Assembly: GCF_000299895.1 (NCBI RefSeq)
Contig: NZ_AMRG01000011.1
Span: 62,001-126,000 of the forward strand
Length of the DNA: 64,000 bases
Reading direction: 5' to 3'
DNA from: Idiomarina xiamenensis 10-D-4
GTDB lineage: Bacteria > Pseudomonadota > Gammaproteobacteria > Enterobacterales > Alteromonadaceae
In this document: positions 37,011 through 45,469 of the stretch, one piece after another
Layout of the letters: each line of letters begins with the position of its first letter
How positions within the stretch are numbered: position 1 is the stretch's first letter
Made by a program: the position numbers and the translations under genes
The notes under the pieces: model-generated
The model's database searches: none
Told to the model about the DNA's origin: nothing
What the model saw: only the letters and a program-made list of their open reading frames with translations

Positions 37011-37789
37011 TCTGCATTCTCCGCTGCGAAGATTGGAAGTTTAACGACATCATATGCCGTTTGCTTACGCGACATACGAATAGCGGTAGTCAATGGACCC
37101 AAATATTCATCTTCTAAAGCGGTCCACTCGTCAGTTTCGTTGTTATAAATCCACGCATTACGTAAATCCAACGACTGAGCTAAGAATGCAACACGACCCA
37201 GGTGGAAGAAATCAACAGCGACTTCTTCACCGTTAACATCTAGGTTACCTTGGTAAGAAATCAGACCTGAACCGTAATCCAGTTCAGCTTGGTAAGCTTC
37301 GATGATCTGACGGAATTGCTCAGAGGTACTAACGCTTGAGTTACCCATGATGCTGCGCAGACGCTCGACACGTGCTAAACGCTGCTCTTTATGAATTGGA
37401 ATGTCCAATTTCACAAAGTCTTCCAGTGAGTCAATCATGCGGTACATCAATGGCACGATACCTTGCTTAGTACGCTCAACGCCGTCGATTTGCTTCTGCA
37501 ACGAAGCTAATTGACGCTCTTGGTCATCGACCAAGCTCTGTACGTGATCGTTGTAAACTTTCAGGTTCTCGTACTCCGCGACTACTGTACGATACTCACC
37601 CAGTAAGTCCTGGCTTTGCTCGAACAGTGAATCGATTTTCACTTGCGACTTAGCCGCAGCTTCAATGGTACGACTGTCTTCTTTTTGAAGAGTTGCCAGA
37701 TCTTGAGCAGCTACTACACCGCTTCCGGCCATCGCCAACGCGCCAGCTAAGGCTGCAGCGATTTTAGTTCTATCGATTATTTTGGTCAT
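37007..37789 (-). CDS. DUF3450 periplasmic coiled-coil protein
   Basis: First gene of the TonB2-type operon. It has 260 residues from the ATG at 37789, giving a clean signal peptide MTKIIDRTKIAAALAGALAM and cleavage near VVAAQD. A longer start ten codons upstream has no ribosome-binding site. A long predicted coiled coil (about 45-125, heptad-rich) precedes a globular part ending MSRKQTAYDVVKLPIF. DUF3450 has no assigned biochemistry, but it is regularly found with ExbB/ExbD/TonB/TPR genes, suggesting a structural periplasmic role. Confidence 0.88.
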   Translation of the reverse strand: MTKIIDRTKIAAALAGALAMAGSGVVAAQDLATLQKEDSRTIEAAAKSQVKIDSLFEQSQDLLGEYRTVVAEYENLKVYNDHVQSLVDDQERQLASLQKQIDGVERTKQGIVPLMYRMIDSLEDFVKLDIPIHKEQRLARVERLRSIMGNSSVSTSEQFRQIIEAYQAELDYGSGLISYQGNLDVNGEEVAVDFFHLGRVAFLAQSLDLRNAWIYNNETDEWTALEDEYLGPLTTAIRMSRKQTAYDVVKLPIFAAENAE

Positions 37790-38353
37790 AGTTCCCAACC
37801 AATTTGACTTAACTTCCATCTAACGTAAACAGTTACGCAGACACCAGTTACATTGAGTGACGAAACGAATCTCTATTAATAATTATTGCATTGATTGCCA
37901 ATTTATAGGCAATAACCTAGCAATACTCCCACGATAGCCTAAACCTGTCAATAAAGGCCTAGCGCCCCTATTGCGGGTTTTAACAGCAACTTTTAAAGCA
38001 CAAAATGGCGTTAAAAGGACTACTGCAGCATACCTGAGTCGCGATAACTCCATCGCTGCCTGAGCATAGTGACTTTGAGATGAAAAAAGTACGCGAACGT
38101 ACAACGTCATCTCAGGGTAACTACGAGCAGGCACTGCCGCATCCTGATGACAGCTTTTGCATTGGCAGCGCATAAAAACGCTAAAAATGCATGTTCTTGC
38201 ATACTATCACTTTTTAAAACGCGAACAACACTCGCCACCGCATTTCAACATTAATAATACAAAGTGAGCTTAGCGGTCTGATTATAGTAGAGTCAGACGT
38301 TGTTAAAATGTAAATTTATTGCCAATTTTCAGATTCCTACGGCGATATTTGAA
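37790..38353. other. Long intergenic region upstream of the TonB2-type operon
   Basis: About 560 bases without a convincing gene. A reading frame at 37883-38173 (minus) has no ribosome-binding site, signal or family resemblance and is not called. Visible structure is an AT-rich stretch at 37875-37890 and an inverted repeat ATTGCC-8-GGCAAT (37894-37913), about 105 bases upstream of the DUF3450 start. These are plausible promoter or operator territory. No clear Fur box was seen. Confidence 0.5.
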
Positions 38354-38387
38354 GCAAAAAAAAGCCGCTTTATAAAAAAGCGGCTTT
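38354..38387 (-). terminator. Rho-independent terminator of the TonB-dependent receptor gene
   Basis: Stem AAAGCCGCTT/AAGCGGCTTT with a seven-base loop; on the minus strand it is followed by an uninterrupted T-run of eight. It lies about 20 bases after the receptor stop and separates that gene from the TonB2-type operon. Confidence 0.92.
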
Positions 38388-38406
38388 ATGCATTTAAGCG
38401 TTAGCT

Positions 38407-41085
38407 TTAGAAGCTGATGTCATACTTCGCGTAGAAGAAACGACCACTGTTGCCATACAGGCTTTGGTCGTAGAACGGCCAGCCAAATGCAGTAGAAATT
38501 GGCGGGTTCTCATCAGTTAAGTTACGGATACCAACACGGATGTTTTGGTTGGCGTTGATGGTGTAACCATAATACACGTCTAACTGCGCGTATGAGTCGA
38601 CTTCAAGGCCTTCGGCGTTATATGCACAGCTACCAACAGCGCGGCCACCGATGTAGTCGTTAGTCTCACCGACATATCGTACGTATGCACCGGCAGTGTG
38701 GTCACCTTTGCTCCAGTCAGCACTGAAGTTAACTTTCCATTCTGGCTCTGAGGTGCTACCGATATCGTCACACAGCGGTTGTGTGTTTGACGTCTGACGC
38801 ATGTGCTCTAATTGGTGGTCAGCTTTTAAGCCCCACTTCATGTCGCCATACTGGCCCAGGCTTGATAGATAGTTCATGTCAATGGTCACACCTTTTGCAG
38901 ACTCTTCATTCAAGTTCTGCAGGTTGGTCAAGACATAAGCCTCATCACCCACACCGGTCAAACGACCGTTAACACGGTTTACCAAATCTGGATATTGCTC
39001 TTCATTGTTGATGATTTCCTGAATGCTCAGTGAACCAACAATGTTTTCAACTTCTAATGACCAGTAGTCGATTGAGATGTCGAAGTTTTCGAATGGGCTC
39101 GCAATCAAACCAACGTTGTAGTTAGTTGACTCTTCTGGTTCTAGGTCTGCGTTACCACCGCTACGGCTATTTAGCTGTTGCTGAGGGCAGTCGGCCGCTG
39201 CAATACCATTGTTCTCACAGTAGGTGTAGTCGATAGCGTCGGTGACACCAAACGACTGACCTAAGAACAGATCGTGTAAATCAGGGGCTTTAAAGCCTGT
39301 ACCGTATGACGCACGAACCATGTAGTTGTCGTTGATACGGTAAGTCGCACCTAACTGGTAAGTCGTTTTTGCTGCATCACCACCAGTCCAGTCGATATCA
39401 TCACGACGTACCGCTGCTTTTGCTTCAAAACCTTCAAATAATGGCGCTGACAATTCTACGTAATAAGCCATGTTGTTACGTGCACCAGCACCGTTTGAAC
39501 CAGCACCACCGATAACCTGACCATCTAAGGTTGCTGGATCAGAACGGTCGGTGAAGGCTTCGCGACGCCAATCGATACCACCCGCGACACCTAAGTAACC
39601 GCCTGGTAATTCGATATCGGTCATGCCGCCAATGGTGAAACCAGCGAAGCTTTGCTCTGACTCACCGGTACGGTGAACTGAAGCTTGTAAGCCTTGTAAC
39701 ACGGCTAATTCTTCGCGAGTTTCGAAGGTATTGTATTCAAATGGGTTGATGTCGCCCGCGGCGATAGCGTCAACGACTGAATCTTTTAACAACTGACCGC
39801 TAGCGCCAATTTGACGGTTAGTCAATTTAGTATGACCTACGTGGAAATCCCAGTCATAGTTAGCGCCGATGTAACCCGACATGCCAACGATGCCCGAGAA
39901 GGTCTCATTGATATTGTCTTTTTCACGATTCGGAAAGTCGATGTAACGACGACCCATCAAGAATGAGGCATCGCCGTTGGCAGCCGCATCTTGGTACAAC
40001 GCATAATCGGCCGCAGAAAGGTTATTCTGCAAGAACTGATCAGCATATGGGCTAGCAGATACATCTAAGACACCTGGTGCTGGAGCGTTAGAGGTACGAG
40101 TGTACGCACGTGAGTAACGGAACTCACCATAAGCGCGTACGGTAGAGCTCAAGTCATGGTTGATGCTGGTGTAGATTGACTGACGGTCACTTGCCGGTTG
40201 AATCTGGTAGCGTGACGCGAAGTCGTACAAACAGTAACCATCGCTAACATTGCTTGGATCACATGATGGATCGGCAAAGCGAGTTTGCAACTCTTGGTTA
40301 TTCGCCTCTGCGCTGATTTCGTAGAAACCTGGTAGGCCATAAGGAGAACGGCCGTCACCATTGGTTACACCCGGTAAGTATGCAGTGCTACCCAATTCAC
40401 GATCGCTCGCGGCAACTGGCTTACGTTCAAAATAGTCAAACGCGAACAAAATACTAGTGTTGCCTGATTGTGCACCAGCGGTCAGCTGTGCAGAGATCTC
40501 ATCACCGTCGTGCTCTTCCATGTTAGTTCCGTAACCAACATTTAAGTTAACGCCTTGATAATCTTTTTTAGTAATGATGTTGACAACACCGGCAACCGCA
40601 TCAGAACCATAAATCGCTGAAGCACCGTCGGCTAAGTATTCAATGCGCTCAACCGCGGCCATTGGGATCTGGTTTAAGTCAACAAAGTCAGATGCAATCG
40701 CGTTGACTGGCAAACGACGGCCGTTTAACAAGACCAACGTATAAGATGAACCAAAGCCTTTCGCATCGACAGAACCTGAACCGGCTACTTGGCTCAGTGT
40801 TGCAGCTTCGGTGTTCCCGCCTGGACCTGAAGCAGTGGTATAACGTAAGAATTCAGAAACCGTGTTAACACCGGTATTAGCGATGTCTTGTGCATCGAAC
40901 ACAGATACCGGTGAAGAGGTTTCCAGATCGGCACGCTTGATGCGTGAACCGGTAACAGAAATTTTTTCGATTTGGCCAGCGCCATCTTCCTGTGCAAATG
41001 CGCCAGCAGAAGTTACCGCTGTTGCAGACGCACCAAACATCATGGCTAAGCGAACCGCTTTCGCCAATTTAGTATTGGTATTCAT
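38407..41085 (-). CDS. TonB-dependent outer membrane receptor
   Basis: An 892-residue receptor. Signal peptide about 1-31 (...AGAFAQEDG). The TonB box region IEKISVTGSRIKRAD comes next, then the plug domain (about 40-165: SPVSVFDAQDIANTGVNTVS, LVLLNGRRLP, RIEYLADGASAIYGSDAVAG, VVNIITKK) and a 22-strand barrel ending in a C-terminal aromatic (YAKYDISF). The RRL-type plug and length resemble the large receptors of marine Alteromonadales for iron complexes, peptides or sugars; the ligand is unknown. A GGGAG ribosome-binding site supports the start. It lies beside the TonB2-type operon that could energise it. Confidence 0.93.
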   Translation of the reverse strand: MNTNTKLAKAVRLAMMFGASATAVTSAGAFAQEDGAGQIEKISVTGSRIKRADLETSSPVSVFDAQDIANTGVNTVSEFLRYTTASGPGGNTEAATLSQVAGSGSVDAKGFGSSYTLVLLNGRRLPVNAIASDFVDLNQIPMAAVERIEYLADGASAIYGSDAVAGVVNIITKKDYQGVNLNVGYGTNMEEHDGDEISAQLTAGAQSGNTSILFAFDYFERKPVAASDRELGSTAYLPGVTNGDGRSPYGLPGFYEISAEANNQELQTRFADPSCDPSNVSDGYCLYDFASRYQIQPASDRQSIYTSINHDLSSTVRAYGEFRYSRAYTRTSNAPAPGVLDVSASPYADQFLQNNLSAADYALYQDAAANGDASFLMGRRYIDFPNREKDNINETFSGIVGMSGYIGANYDWDFHVGHTKLTNRQIGASGQLLKDSVVDAIAAGDINPFEYNTFETREELAVLQGLQASVHRTGESEQSFAGFTIGGMTDIELPGGYLGVAGGIDWRREAFTDRSDPATLDGQVIGGAGSNGAGARNNMAYYVELSAPLFEGFEAKAAVRRDDIDWTGGDAAKTTYQLGATYRINDNYMVRASYGTGFKAPDLHDLFLGQSFGVTDAIDYTYCENNGIAAADCPQQQLNSRSGGNADLEPEESTNYNVGLIASPFENFDISIDYWSLEVENIVGSLSIQEIINNEEQYPDLVNRVNGRLTGVGDEAYVLTNLQNLNEESAKGVTIDMNYLSSLGQYGDMKWGLKADHQLEHMRQTSNTQPLCDDIGSTSEPEWKVNFSADWSKGDHTAGAYVRYVGETNDYIGGRAVGSCAYNAEGLEVDSYAQLDVYYGYTINANQNIRVGIRNLTDENPPISTAFGWPFYDQSLYGNSGRFFYAKYDISF

Positions 41086-41101
41086 TGTGAGTTCTCCCTG
41101 G

Positions 41102-41181
41102 ATCACGTAACGTGATAACTATTCGAATTACCGAGTCTTATGGGCTCGGTTCCGTTAACAAGACCTGGAACCCTTGTTAAC
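41102..41181 (-). promoter_or_regulatory. Hairpin-rich leader of the TonB-dependent receptor gene
   Basis: Three inverted repeats follow one another between the receptor ATG and 41181: ATCACGT-1-ACGTGAT (41102-41116, two bases upstream of the Shine-Dalgarno), CCGAG-9-CTCGG (41131-41149), and GTTAACAAG-10-CTTGTTAAC (41154-41181). They could be mRNA hairpins affecting stability or translation, or operators. The remaining 250 bases to priC are AT-rich, with no other feature that I can support. Confidence 0.6.
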
Positions 41182-41434
41182 AGTGATTCGATAGTAAGCA
41201 AAAATAAGCGGGGTAGCAACCACTGAAACCTTAACAAATAAACACAATCACTCGCTTTATTAACAAAATTGCAAAAAATAACGAACCAGCCTGTTGCAGC
41301 TGTTTACAAAACCTTTAGCAAACAAAAATAAAAACTTAAAAAGCAACAAGTTAACAATATAAAAACATATTGATATTTTTCACCCAAAAACAACATTCAT
41401 GAAACATAATCTTAAATAATGAGCTTAATTCACT

Positions 41435-41965
41435 ATGTTACAGGCAGATTTTCGGCAAGAACGGTTAAAAAAAATCGTTGAAGCGTTAAAAAAGCAAGCT
41501 CAACAAATTGATCAGCAGCTATCTGAACGTATCGAACATTGGTTTGATGTCCACCTATTTAGCTGCGACTCCAACAAAGCGTTAGATTATGTGCTAGAAG
41601 TCGAACGAAACCTAAATCGCTTGCCACAACTCAGCGGCAACGCACAGCATTATTTAGCACAACAGTTATCGCTGCAAATAGAAGCGCTAGTAGTCGCCTT
41701 ACGCCCGGGAGTTATCGACAAAAAACAGACCGATAAACGCTTAACCACCGCTGCCACGCTGGCTAGTCAGCATCAACGGTTGGCGCAATACCATGAATAT
41801 GAACGTCGTTTGCAGCAAAACTTATTAGACGCACAGCAACTGCCCTCCTCGCCGCAGCAAATACTGCACTGCCAACAACGATTAAATCGTTGCCAGCAAG
41901 CAATAATGCAACTAGAGGAACGTATTCGACAGCAAGAAGAAGGCGCCGAGGTTAATCGACGCTAA
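41435..41965 (+). CDS. priC: Primosomal replication protein PriC
   Basis: A 176-residue, nearly all-helical protein. Residues about 118-170 (YHEYERRLQQNLLDAQQ, then LNRCQQAIMQLEERI) align with the E. coli PriC C-terminus, and the WFDVHLF segment around 37 matches the N-terminal FDRHLF. The family binds SSB and loads DnaB at stalled forks. It stands alone, divergent from the TonB receptor. The ribosome-binding site is weak. Identification is by memory of the family pattern, so moderately high. Confidence 0.82.
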   Translation: MLQADFRQERLKKIVEALKKQAQQIDQQLSERIEHWFDVHLFSCDSNKALDYVLEVERNLNRLPQLSGNAQHYLAQQLSLQIEALVVALRPGVIDKKQTDKRLTTAATLASQHQRLAQYHEYERRLQQNLLDAQQLPSSPQQILHCQQRLNRCQQAIMQLEERIRQQEEGAEVNRR

Positions 41966-41979
41966 CGTTGTTAAATCAG

Positions 41980-43080
41980 TTACTGTGTTTGATGACTAAA
42001 ATAAAAACCTAAAGCGCGTTTGACTTGTTGCGGCAAAACTGGCATCGCCGATTTAGGTAGCAAATAGGTTGCCATCGAAAAGAAGTCTTTAAAAACACGA
42101 TTAGATTCGGTTGTTTTGCGCAGGTAATCGTGCCCCGATGAACCACCAGTACCAATTTTTGAACCCAACATACGTTGCACCATCATGGCATGCTTATAAC
42201 GCCAAATAGTGAGCTTTTCATCGACCTCAGCCAAACTCGTAATGACCTGAAACGGTAAATGAAAAACAGGCTCTTCGCGATACAACGAAATAAATAGTGC
42301 ACTTAGCATGGCTGGTTGACTTAACTGCACAGCGCCGCTGTCGCGTAATTGCTGGTAACGTTGCTGATCGAAAAGCGCAGCAAAGTTCTCTCGAGTTTCG
42401 GCAATGCCTTTTAATTCTTGCTGTTGTTCAGCATCGGTTAAGGTGGCGTTGTTACGCACCGTTTCAGAATCGGCATCTAACATATCGTTAACCGCCTGCT
42501 GATAAAGCGACCAAAAGCTAAAATCTTGAAAACGCAAAAATGGCATACGCGCTAACCAATCATCAACACGATCGAACAAACTGGGTTGGGCTTCTAAGTT
42601 TTCTAAATAAGCACGGTCATGGTCGTTTAAGCGGTTATAAAATGACTGTTGGTCAAAGGCTATACGCCGTTGCCGATTTAAACCTAGCAAGATTTCTAAC
42701 TCTTTAAACTGAATACTCTGAAAACCCGACGCTGGCACCAAGTAATCCCGAAATGCTAAAAACTCTTGCGGCGTCATGGTTTCGATAACTTGCACTTGTT
42801 GATTCATCAGTTCTTGAATAGTCAATACCCGACGTAAACGATGTCCAACTAATGCTAACGACTCATCGGCTAATTGCGGTTGCGCAAATAACCCATAAAT
42901 AGAACGCAATTCATGTAGCACTTGTTTGAACCAGAGTTCATACACCTGATGCACGATAATAAACAAGGTTTCTTCGTGTGCTTCATCACCATAGCGCGGG
43001 CTATGTGGTTGTTGCGCGCCCAGTAGTTGTTCTAATTGTAAATAGTCGCCGTAATATACCGGCTCGACATTCTTCGCCAT
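41980..43080 (-). CDS. kynA: Tryptophan 2,3-dioxygenase
   Basis: Haem enzyme opening tryptophan to N-formylkynurenine, 366 residues (the long form). Substrate and haem elements are present: YGDYLQLEQLL, IIVHQVYELWFKQ with distal His44, the haem-ligand His297 in IWRYKHAMMVQRML, and GTGGSSGHDYL. A shorter bacterial form of about 280 residues exists; this one is closer to the eukaryote-like length. No other kynurenine-pathway gene is in the window. It converges with priC. Confidence 0.93.
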   Translation of the reverse strand: MAKNVEPVYYGDYLQLEQLLGAQQPHSPRYGDEAHEETLFIIVHQVYELWFKQVLHELRSIYGLFAQPQLADESLALVGHRLRRVLTIQELMNQQVQVIETMTPQEFLAFRDYLVPASGFQSIQFKELEILLGLNRQRRIAFDQQSFYNRLNDHDRAYLENLEAQPSLFDRVDDWLARMPFLRFQDFSFWSLYQQAVNDMLDADSETVRNNATLTDAEQQQELKGIAETRENFAALFDQQRYQQLRDSGAVQLSQPAMLSALFISLYREEPVFHLPFQVITSLAEVDEKLTIWRYKHAMMVQRMLGSKIGTGGSSGHDYLRKTTESNRVFKDFFSMATYLLPKSAMPVLPQQVKRALGFYFSHQTQ

Positions 43081-43201
43081 AATTGCTCTCCTCGCGGTTA
43101 CCGCGATTACAGCAATTGCCGCCGCACAAGTAAAGTGAAGTTAGACTGGGTCAGTCAAGAATAGTGGGAATACTGCATTAAAAACAGTCAATCAGGATTG
43201 G

Positions 43202-43314
43202 GTGGTAACCTCACCAGCCACACCCCGGCACACACGTCCCTGACTACGGCTGCTCCCTTCCGGGCCTGACCGGGTTTGCCAGTTAGCGTTGCGAGGGGAC
43301 CAATGAGGTCACCA
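43202..43314 (-). ncRNA. ffs: 4.5S RNA, signal recognition particle RNA
   Basis: Minus-strand small SRP RNA. The terminal stem pairs GGTGACCTCA (complement of 43304-43313) with TGAGGTTACC (43204-43213). The conserved apical core is present as GGTCAGGCCCGGAAGG then GAGCAGCC, the Ffh-binding region with the GGAA tetraloop, and CGCAACGC near the 5' arm matches E. coli 4.5S RNA. Length about 112 bases. Ends are approximate by a few bases. It assembles with Ffh for co-translational membrane targeting. Confidence 0.93.
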
Positions 43315-43345
43315 TAACGTCTTACGGCTCGCGTAAGATGGGCGC

Positions 43346-43374
43346 ATTATGCGTGATCAAAAGCAGCCTGACAA
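43346..43374 (-). promoter_or_regulatory. Sigma-70 promoter of ffs
   Basis: -35 TTGTCA (43369-43374) and -10 CATAAT (43346-43351) with exactly 17 bases between. A GC-rich discriminator (GCGCCC) follows, as in growth-rate-controlled stable RNA promoters. Predicted start near 43339, so about 25 bases of 5' leader, containing a CTTACG-5-CGTAAG hairpin, would be removed during maturation. Confidence 0.75.
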
Positions 43375-43415
43375 GGTAAGTCGGCCGGAAAAGCTAGGTA
43401 AACCCGTTCAGCTGC

Positions 43416-44159
43416 TTATTTTTTCTTCAATTTAGCCGCAATTGCCGCTTTTGCGGCATCTGAGTTGAGCGCTTTAACAAAGATCTGCCCTTCTCTTCGA
43501 ATGCGATCAGCAACGGATTCTGCGGGCATTTGCAGTAGTTGCTTGGACTGTCGTAACGCCTGCCGCGGTCGTCGCGACAGCTGCTCGGCAACCTCATTGA
43601 GTTTGTCGGCAAGCTGTTCGGCCCCAACCACGTCATTAACCAAACCGATACTAGCTGCTTTTTCAGCGCTAAAGGTATCGCCCAACAGCAATAACTCAGC
43701 CGCACGTTGACGTCCGCAAAGCTGCGGTAGCAACTGACTGGAGCCCGCTTCAGGCACTAAACCAAGGTGCACAAAGGGTAAACAGAATAACGCTTTATCG
43801 CTGGCGTAGACCAGATCACAGTGCAGCAGCAAGGTGGTGCCAATACCGATAGCGAGGCCATTTACACCAGCCACTAAAGGTACTGAAATTTCGGTCAAGG
43901 TTTGCAATAACTGAAACGCTGGCGAATCTAAATTAACCTCACCTAGCTGTAAAAAGTCGTGTAAGTCGTTGCCGGCAGAAAAACTGTCGCCACTGCCATG
44001 CAAGAACACTGCGGCAACCTCACTGTCGGCGTCAGCATCGCGCAAGGCTTGGTTGAAACGCTGATACATGGCCTGCGTGAAGGCGTTCTTTTTCTCAGGA
44101 CGATTAAAGGTGATGTGTACAATGGCATCTTGGCGATGCACAAGAATGGCGTCACTCAT
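43416..44159 (-). CDS. Enoyl-CoA hydratase/isomerase family protein
   Basis: Crotonase-fold enzyme of 247 residues. It has the FNRPEKKNAFTQAMY start, oxyanion-hole segment FSAGNDLHDF, VNGLAIGIGTTLLLHCDLVYA and GLVPEAGSSQLLPQ, which carries the catalytic Glu usual for isomerase or hydratase activity. Its C-terminus is short and basic (KLKKK). Members range over hydratases, isomerases and dehydratases of CoA thioesters, so substrate is not assigned. fadD and fadR elsewhere in the window suggest a fatty-acid role, but this is inference. It follows the FabH-like gene by 75 bases in the same direction. Confidence 0.88.
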   Translation of the reverse strand: MSDAILVHRQDAIVHITFNRPEKKNAFTQAMYQRFNQALRDADADSEVAAVFLHGSGDSFSAGNDLHDFLQLGEVNLDSPAFQLLQTLTEISVPLVAGVNGLAIGIGTTLLLHCDLVYASDKALFCLPFVHLGLVPEAGSSQLLPQLCGRQRAAELLLLGDTFSAEKAASIGLVNDVVGAEQLADKLNEVAEQLSRRPRQALRQSKQLLQMPAESVADRIRREGQIFVKALNSDAAKAAIAAKLKKK

Positions 44160-44234
44160 GAGTTCCTCTCAACTGGTTGTACCACTTTGAGAGTCACCTT
44201 ATCACCAGTGACGCAGACTGTCATTACATGCGGG

Positions 44235-45332
44235 TTATTTTTTAGCCTCGGCGCGCGCTTGCCAAGCCGCTTTAGTTTTTTCGTGCATCGGCACAATCAT
44301 ATCTAACGCGGATAACTCACCTGCTGGTAACTGCTCTTGATTTGGTTTAATCGGCGTCACCCGTTGGCCCCACTTGATCATACCCGCACCGCAGGTCAAG
44401 CCACCACCAAATACCGCAGAAACGATAGTGTCACCGGGCTTAATAACGCCGCTATCAACCGCTTCAGCAAACGCGATCGGTAGAGTTGCCGATGACGTAT
44501 TGCCGTATTTTTCGATATTGATCACCGTCTTATCAGAGGGCACTTTACACAGTTTCGCTAGAAAATCGATCAACCGCTTGTTGGCCTGATGCGGGATCAG
44601 TGCATCAACATCGTTAGTGGTCATGCCGGTTTCGGCAAAGACTTTTTCTAACGCATTGCTCATGCCTTTCACTGCGCGTTTGAAAATTTCCTGACCAACA
44701 AAATCAAACTGCATAATGCCGTCAAACTCAAAGCGATTAAAACTGGTACCAAAATCCAACGATAGGACATCACGTGCATCGGCATCACAGGAGATGTGTG
44801 ACGATAGCAAACCGCTTTCAGTGTCACTGGCCTGTAGCACCATAGCGCCAGCACCGTCGCCGAATAACACCGCGCTTTCCCGCCGAGTCCAATCGAGTAT
44901 TCGCGTCAACCGCTCTGCACCAATCAGTAAGACATTGCGATGCGCGCCGGTACGGATGGCTTGCGTGGCCATGTGCATGCCGTACAAGAAGCTGCTGCAT
45001 GCCGCATTTAAATCAAACGCCGCCGCATGTTTAGAACCAATTTTTTGCTGTACTGCCGAGGCCACATTAGGAATGACTTCGTCAGCGGTACAAGTGCCGA
45101 CAATGATCAGATCGAGCTCATTAGCATCTAGACCCGCCGCCGCTAGCGCGTTACGCGCCGCAACCGCGGCCATCTCCGACGTGCCTACATGACTGACACG
45201 ACGCTCTTCAATACCGGTTCGTGTTCGTATCCATTCGTCAGATGTATCTAAAAACGTGGCTAAATCATCATTTGTCATGATGGCCGGTGGCAAACACTTA
45301 CCCCAGCCGGTAATTTCCGCATATGTCGTCAC
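44235..45332 (-). CDS. Beta-ketoacyl-ACP synthase III-like protein
   Basis: FabH-fold condensing enzyme of 365 residues with the full catalytic triad: Cys112 (DLNAACSSFLYG), His248 (LIPHQANKR) and Asn278 (KYGNTSSATLP). The N-terminal TSDEWIRTRTGIEER is standard. It is about 45 residues longer than FabH (317), with a distinct C-terminal tail (PIKPNQEQLPAGELSALDMI...). It uses a GTG start. It is not in a fab operon, so it is probably a paralogue with its own primer or product rather than the housekeeping FabH. Confidence 0.87.
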   Translation of the reverse strand: MTTYAEITGWGKCLPPAIMTNDDLATFLDTSDEWIRTRTGIEERRVSHVGTSEMAAVAARNALAAAGLDANELDLIIVGTCTADEVIPNVASAVQQKIGSKHAAAFDLNAACSSFLYGMHMATQAIRTGAHRNVLLIGAERLTRILDWTRRESAVLFGDGAGAMVLQASDTESGLLSSHISCDADARDVLSLDFGTSFNRFEFDGIMQFDFVGQEIFKRAVKGMSNALEKVFAETGMTTNDVDALIPHQANKRLIDFLAKLCKVPSDKTVINIEKYGNTSSATLPIAFAEAVDSGVIKPGDTIVSAVFGGGLTCGAGMIKWGQRVTPIKPNQEQLPAGELSALDMIVPMHEKTKAAWQARAEAKK

Positions 45333-45469
45333 AGAGCAAACCTTTCAGTACAGCAAACCAGTATGACACGACTATGAAAAGATTAATCTTTAACCGACGT
45401 TAAAAGATTTTAGTCGCGCGCCGTTTTTCCGTATCATAGCACGATTGTTAGAGAGATAAATATTTTACT

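Noticed and set aside
37883-38173. 96-residue minus-strand frame upstream of the DUF3450 gene
   Set aside because: No ribosome-binding site, no recognisable domain, and cysteine/arginine-rich composition unlike neighbours; more likely chance in an intergenic region.
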